Part shown: in pieces, positions 63,531-64,000 of the stretch
Position numbering within the stretch: the stretch's first letter is position 1
Layout: every line of letters starts with the position of its first letter
Origin: Salegentibacter agarivorans
GTDB taxonomy: Bacteria > Bacteroidota > Bacteroidia > Flavobacteriales > Flavobacteriaceae
DNA length: 64,000 bases
Reading direction: 5' to 3'
Assembly (NCBI RefSeq): GCF_900113135.1
Contig: NZ_FOOH01000010.1
Coordinates: 93,519 to 157,518 of the forward strand
Notes under the pieces: generated by a model
What the model was told of the DNA's origin: nothing
Database searches by the model: none
The model's input: the letters and a program-made list of their open reading frames with translations, nothing else
Program-made: the position numbers and the translations under genes

Positions 63531-63629
63531 ACTTTTATTAAGCTGCCGATTTCAGAAAAAGCGAAAATCGGTTTTCTGAAAAGTTTTGTGAAATGCTAAG
63601 AGTTTACGAAAATAGCGAGACGCAACGTT

Positions 63630-63659
63630 AAAAAGCTCCTCAATTGAGGAGCTTTTTTT
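63630..63659 (+). terminator. Strong intrinsic terminator of the mannan locus
   Basis: AAAAAGCTCCTC and GAGGAGCTTTTTTT form a perfect stem around AATT. The intron-like sequence starts directly behind its T-run. Confidence 0.88.
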
Positions 63660-64000
63660 GTTTGCCCTGCATGCAAACAATTCCGAGGCTTGAAAGAAAG
63701 CCCGCTCACCTGATCGGAGGGAAGAGCAATGTAAAGTCAAGTGCGTCACTGGCAACGGTGGTGTGTGAAGGAAGACCTAGCAAGTTAGTGGAACATAGAG
63801 AAATCGAACCGATTCTGGCATATATTGGGGGTAAGGTTGCAAAAAGTGCCGATGCCCAAAATCCGAATAGCAATATATGTTAAAACGGATGGCTTCACTA
63901 ACAGGAATGTTTGCTTAACGGGGGAAGCCTGATTATTCGCCTTTCCAGGCTAAGCAGAAACAAGTCGAGAGACAAGGATTTGTTATGGAAAATCAGGTGG
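63660..64000 (+). mobile_element. Group II intron, 5' part (runs off the window)
   Basis: The non-coding stretch behind the terminator looks like domain I of a bacterial group II intron. TGTAAAGTCAAGTGCG at about 63729-63744 resembles the conserved domain-I segment TTAAGTCAAGT of known introns. Many purine-rich internal loops follow (GTGTGTGAAGGAAGACC, AGTTAGTGGAAC), and a reading frame opens at the very end. I place the 5' end near 63660, where GTTTGC and GCAAAC form a first hairpin; GTGCG at 63740 is another possible 5' site. Insertion right after a terminator is a known habit of some bacterial group II introns (class C). Confidence 0.6.
63985..64000 (+). CDS. Start of a probable intron-encoded reverse transcriptase
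   Basis: An ATG preceded by AAGGA opens the frame MENQV in the last 16 bases. Position behind intron domain I suggests the LtrA-type maturase, but only five residues are visible, so this rests on context alone. Confidence 0.35.

Noticed and set aside
63644..63883. 79-residue frame behind the last terminator
   Set aside because: It begins inside the terminator stem, has odd composition and runs through the intron-like RNA region; not a credible gene.
1..64000. CRISPR arrays, rRNA or intact tRNA genes
   Set aside because: No regularly spaced repeats and no complete tRNA or rRNA sequence were found on reading through the window.

Overview
The window comes from a member of the Bacteroidota, most likely class Flavobacteriia. 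The evidence is two SusC/SusD pairs, many lipoproteins with short N-terminal leaders, low GC, a PafA-type phosphatase, and reg_prop/Y_Y_Y and LytTR signalling proteins. Only family-level recognition from the translated sequence was possible. No searches were run.

Region 1 (1-10.1 kb) is a phospho-ester and glycerol block. It holds the C-terminal end of a sulfatase, a glycerophosphodiesterase lipoprotein, and a leftward set glpD-glpK-glpF-PafA phosphatase-SGNH hydrolase. A metallophosphoesterase with extra N- and C-terminal domains runs divergently. Together these could take glycerophosphodiesters to dihydroxyacetone phosphate.

Region 2 (10.2-20.6 kb) is a first polysaccharide-utilisation-type locus. 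It contains a membrane-spanning protein with an outside LamG-like domain and an inside winged-helix-like domain, a Tat-exported Gfo/Idh/MocA oxidoreductase, a DUF1080 lipoprotein, SusC, SusD, and an endonuclease/exonuclease/phosphatase-family lipoprotein.

Region 3 (20.6-31.9 kb) is mixed. It has a tRNA-like 3' fragment, an OmpR/histidine kinase pair beside an outer-membrane protein, a GH35-like enzyme, a LytTR regulator with a beta-propeller histidine kinase, a methyltransferase, and a stretch of decayed coding sequence.

Region 4 (31.9-63.5 kb) is a large alpha-mannan / high-mannose glycan locus. It encodes a second glycerophosphodiesterase, GH2, a LacI-family regulator, GH76, GH92, a GH76-SGNH fusion, DUF1080, Gfo/Idh/MocA, SusC, SusD, a discoidin-type surface binding protein, a BSP-family peptidase, GH125, ROK kinase, a GMC oxidoreductase with its small subunit, a GH43-like enzyme, two more GH92 and a FucP-like sugar permease. 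Near-identical palindromes (CTAAAnCGnTTTAG) sit at three of its promoters and once in the decayed region; they are the likely operators of the LacI protein. The working model is that GH76 cuts the alpha-1,6 backbone at the surface, SusCD imports oligosaccharides, GH92 and GH125 release mannose, and the permease and ROK kinase handle the monosaccharide. A parallel redox branch (GMC, Gfo/Idh/MocA, DUF1080) suggests that some linkages are cut by a 3-keto-glycoside route rather than by hydrolysis.

Region 5 (63.66 kb to the end) looks like the 5' part of a group II intron inserted directly behind the terminator of the mannan locus. Its maturase reading frame appears to begin in the last 16 bases.
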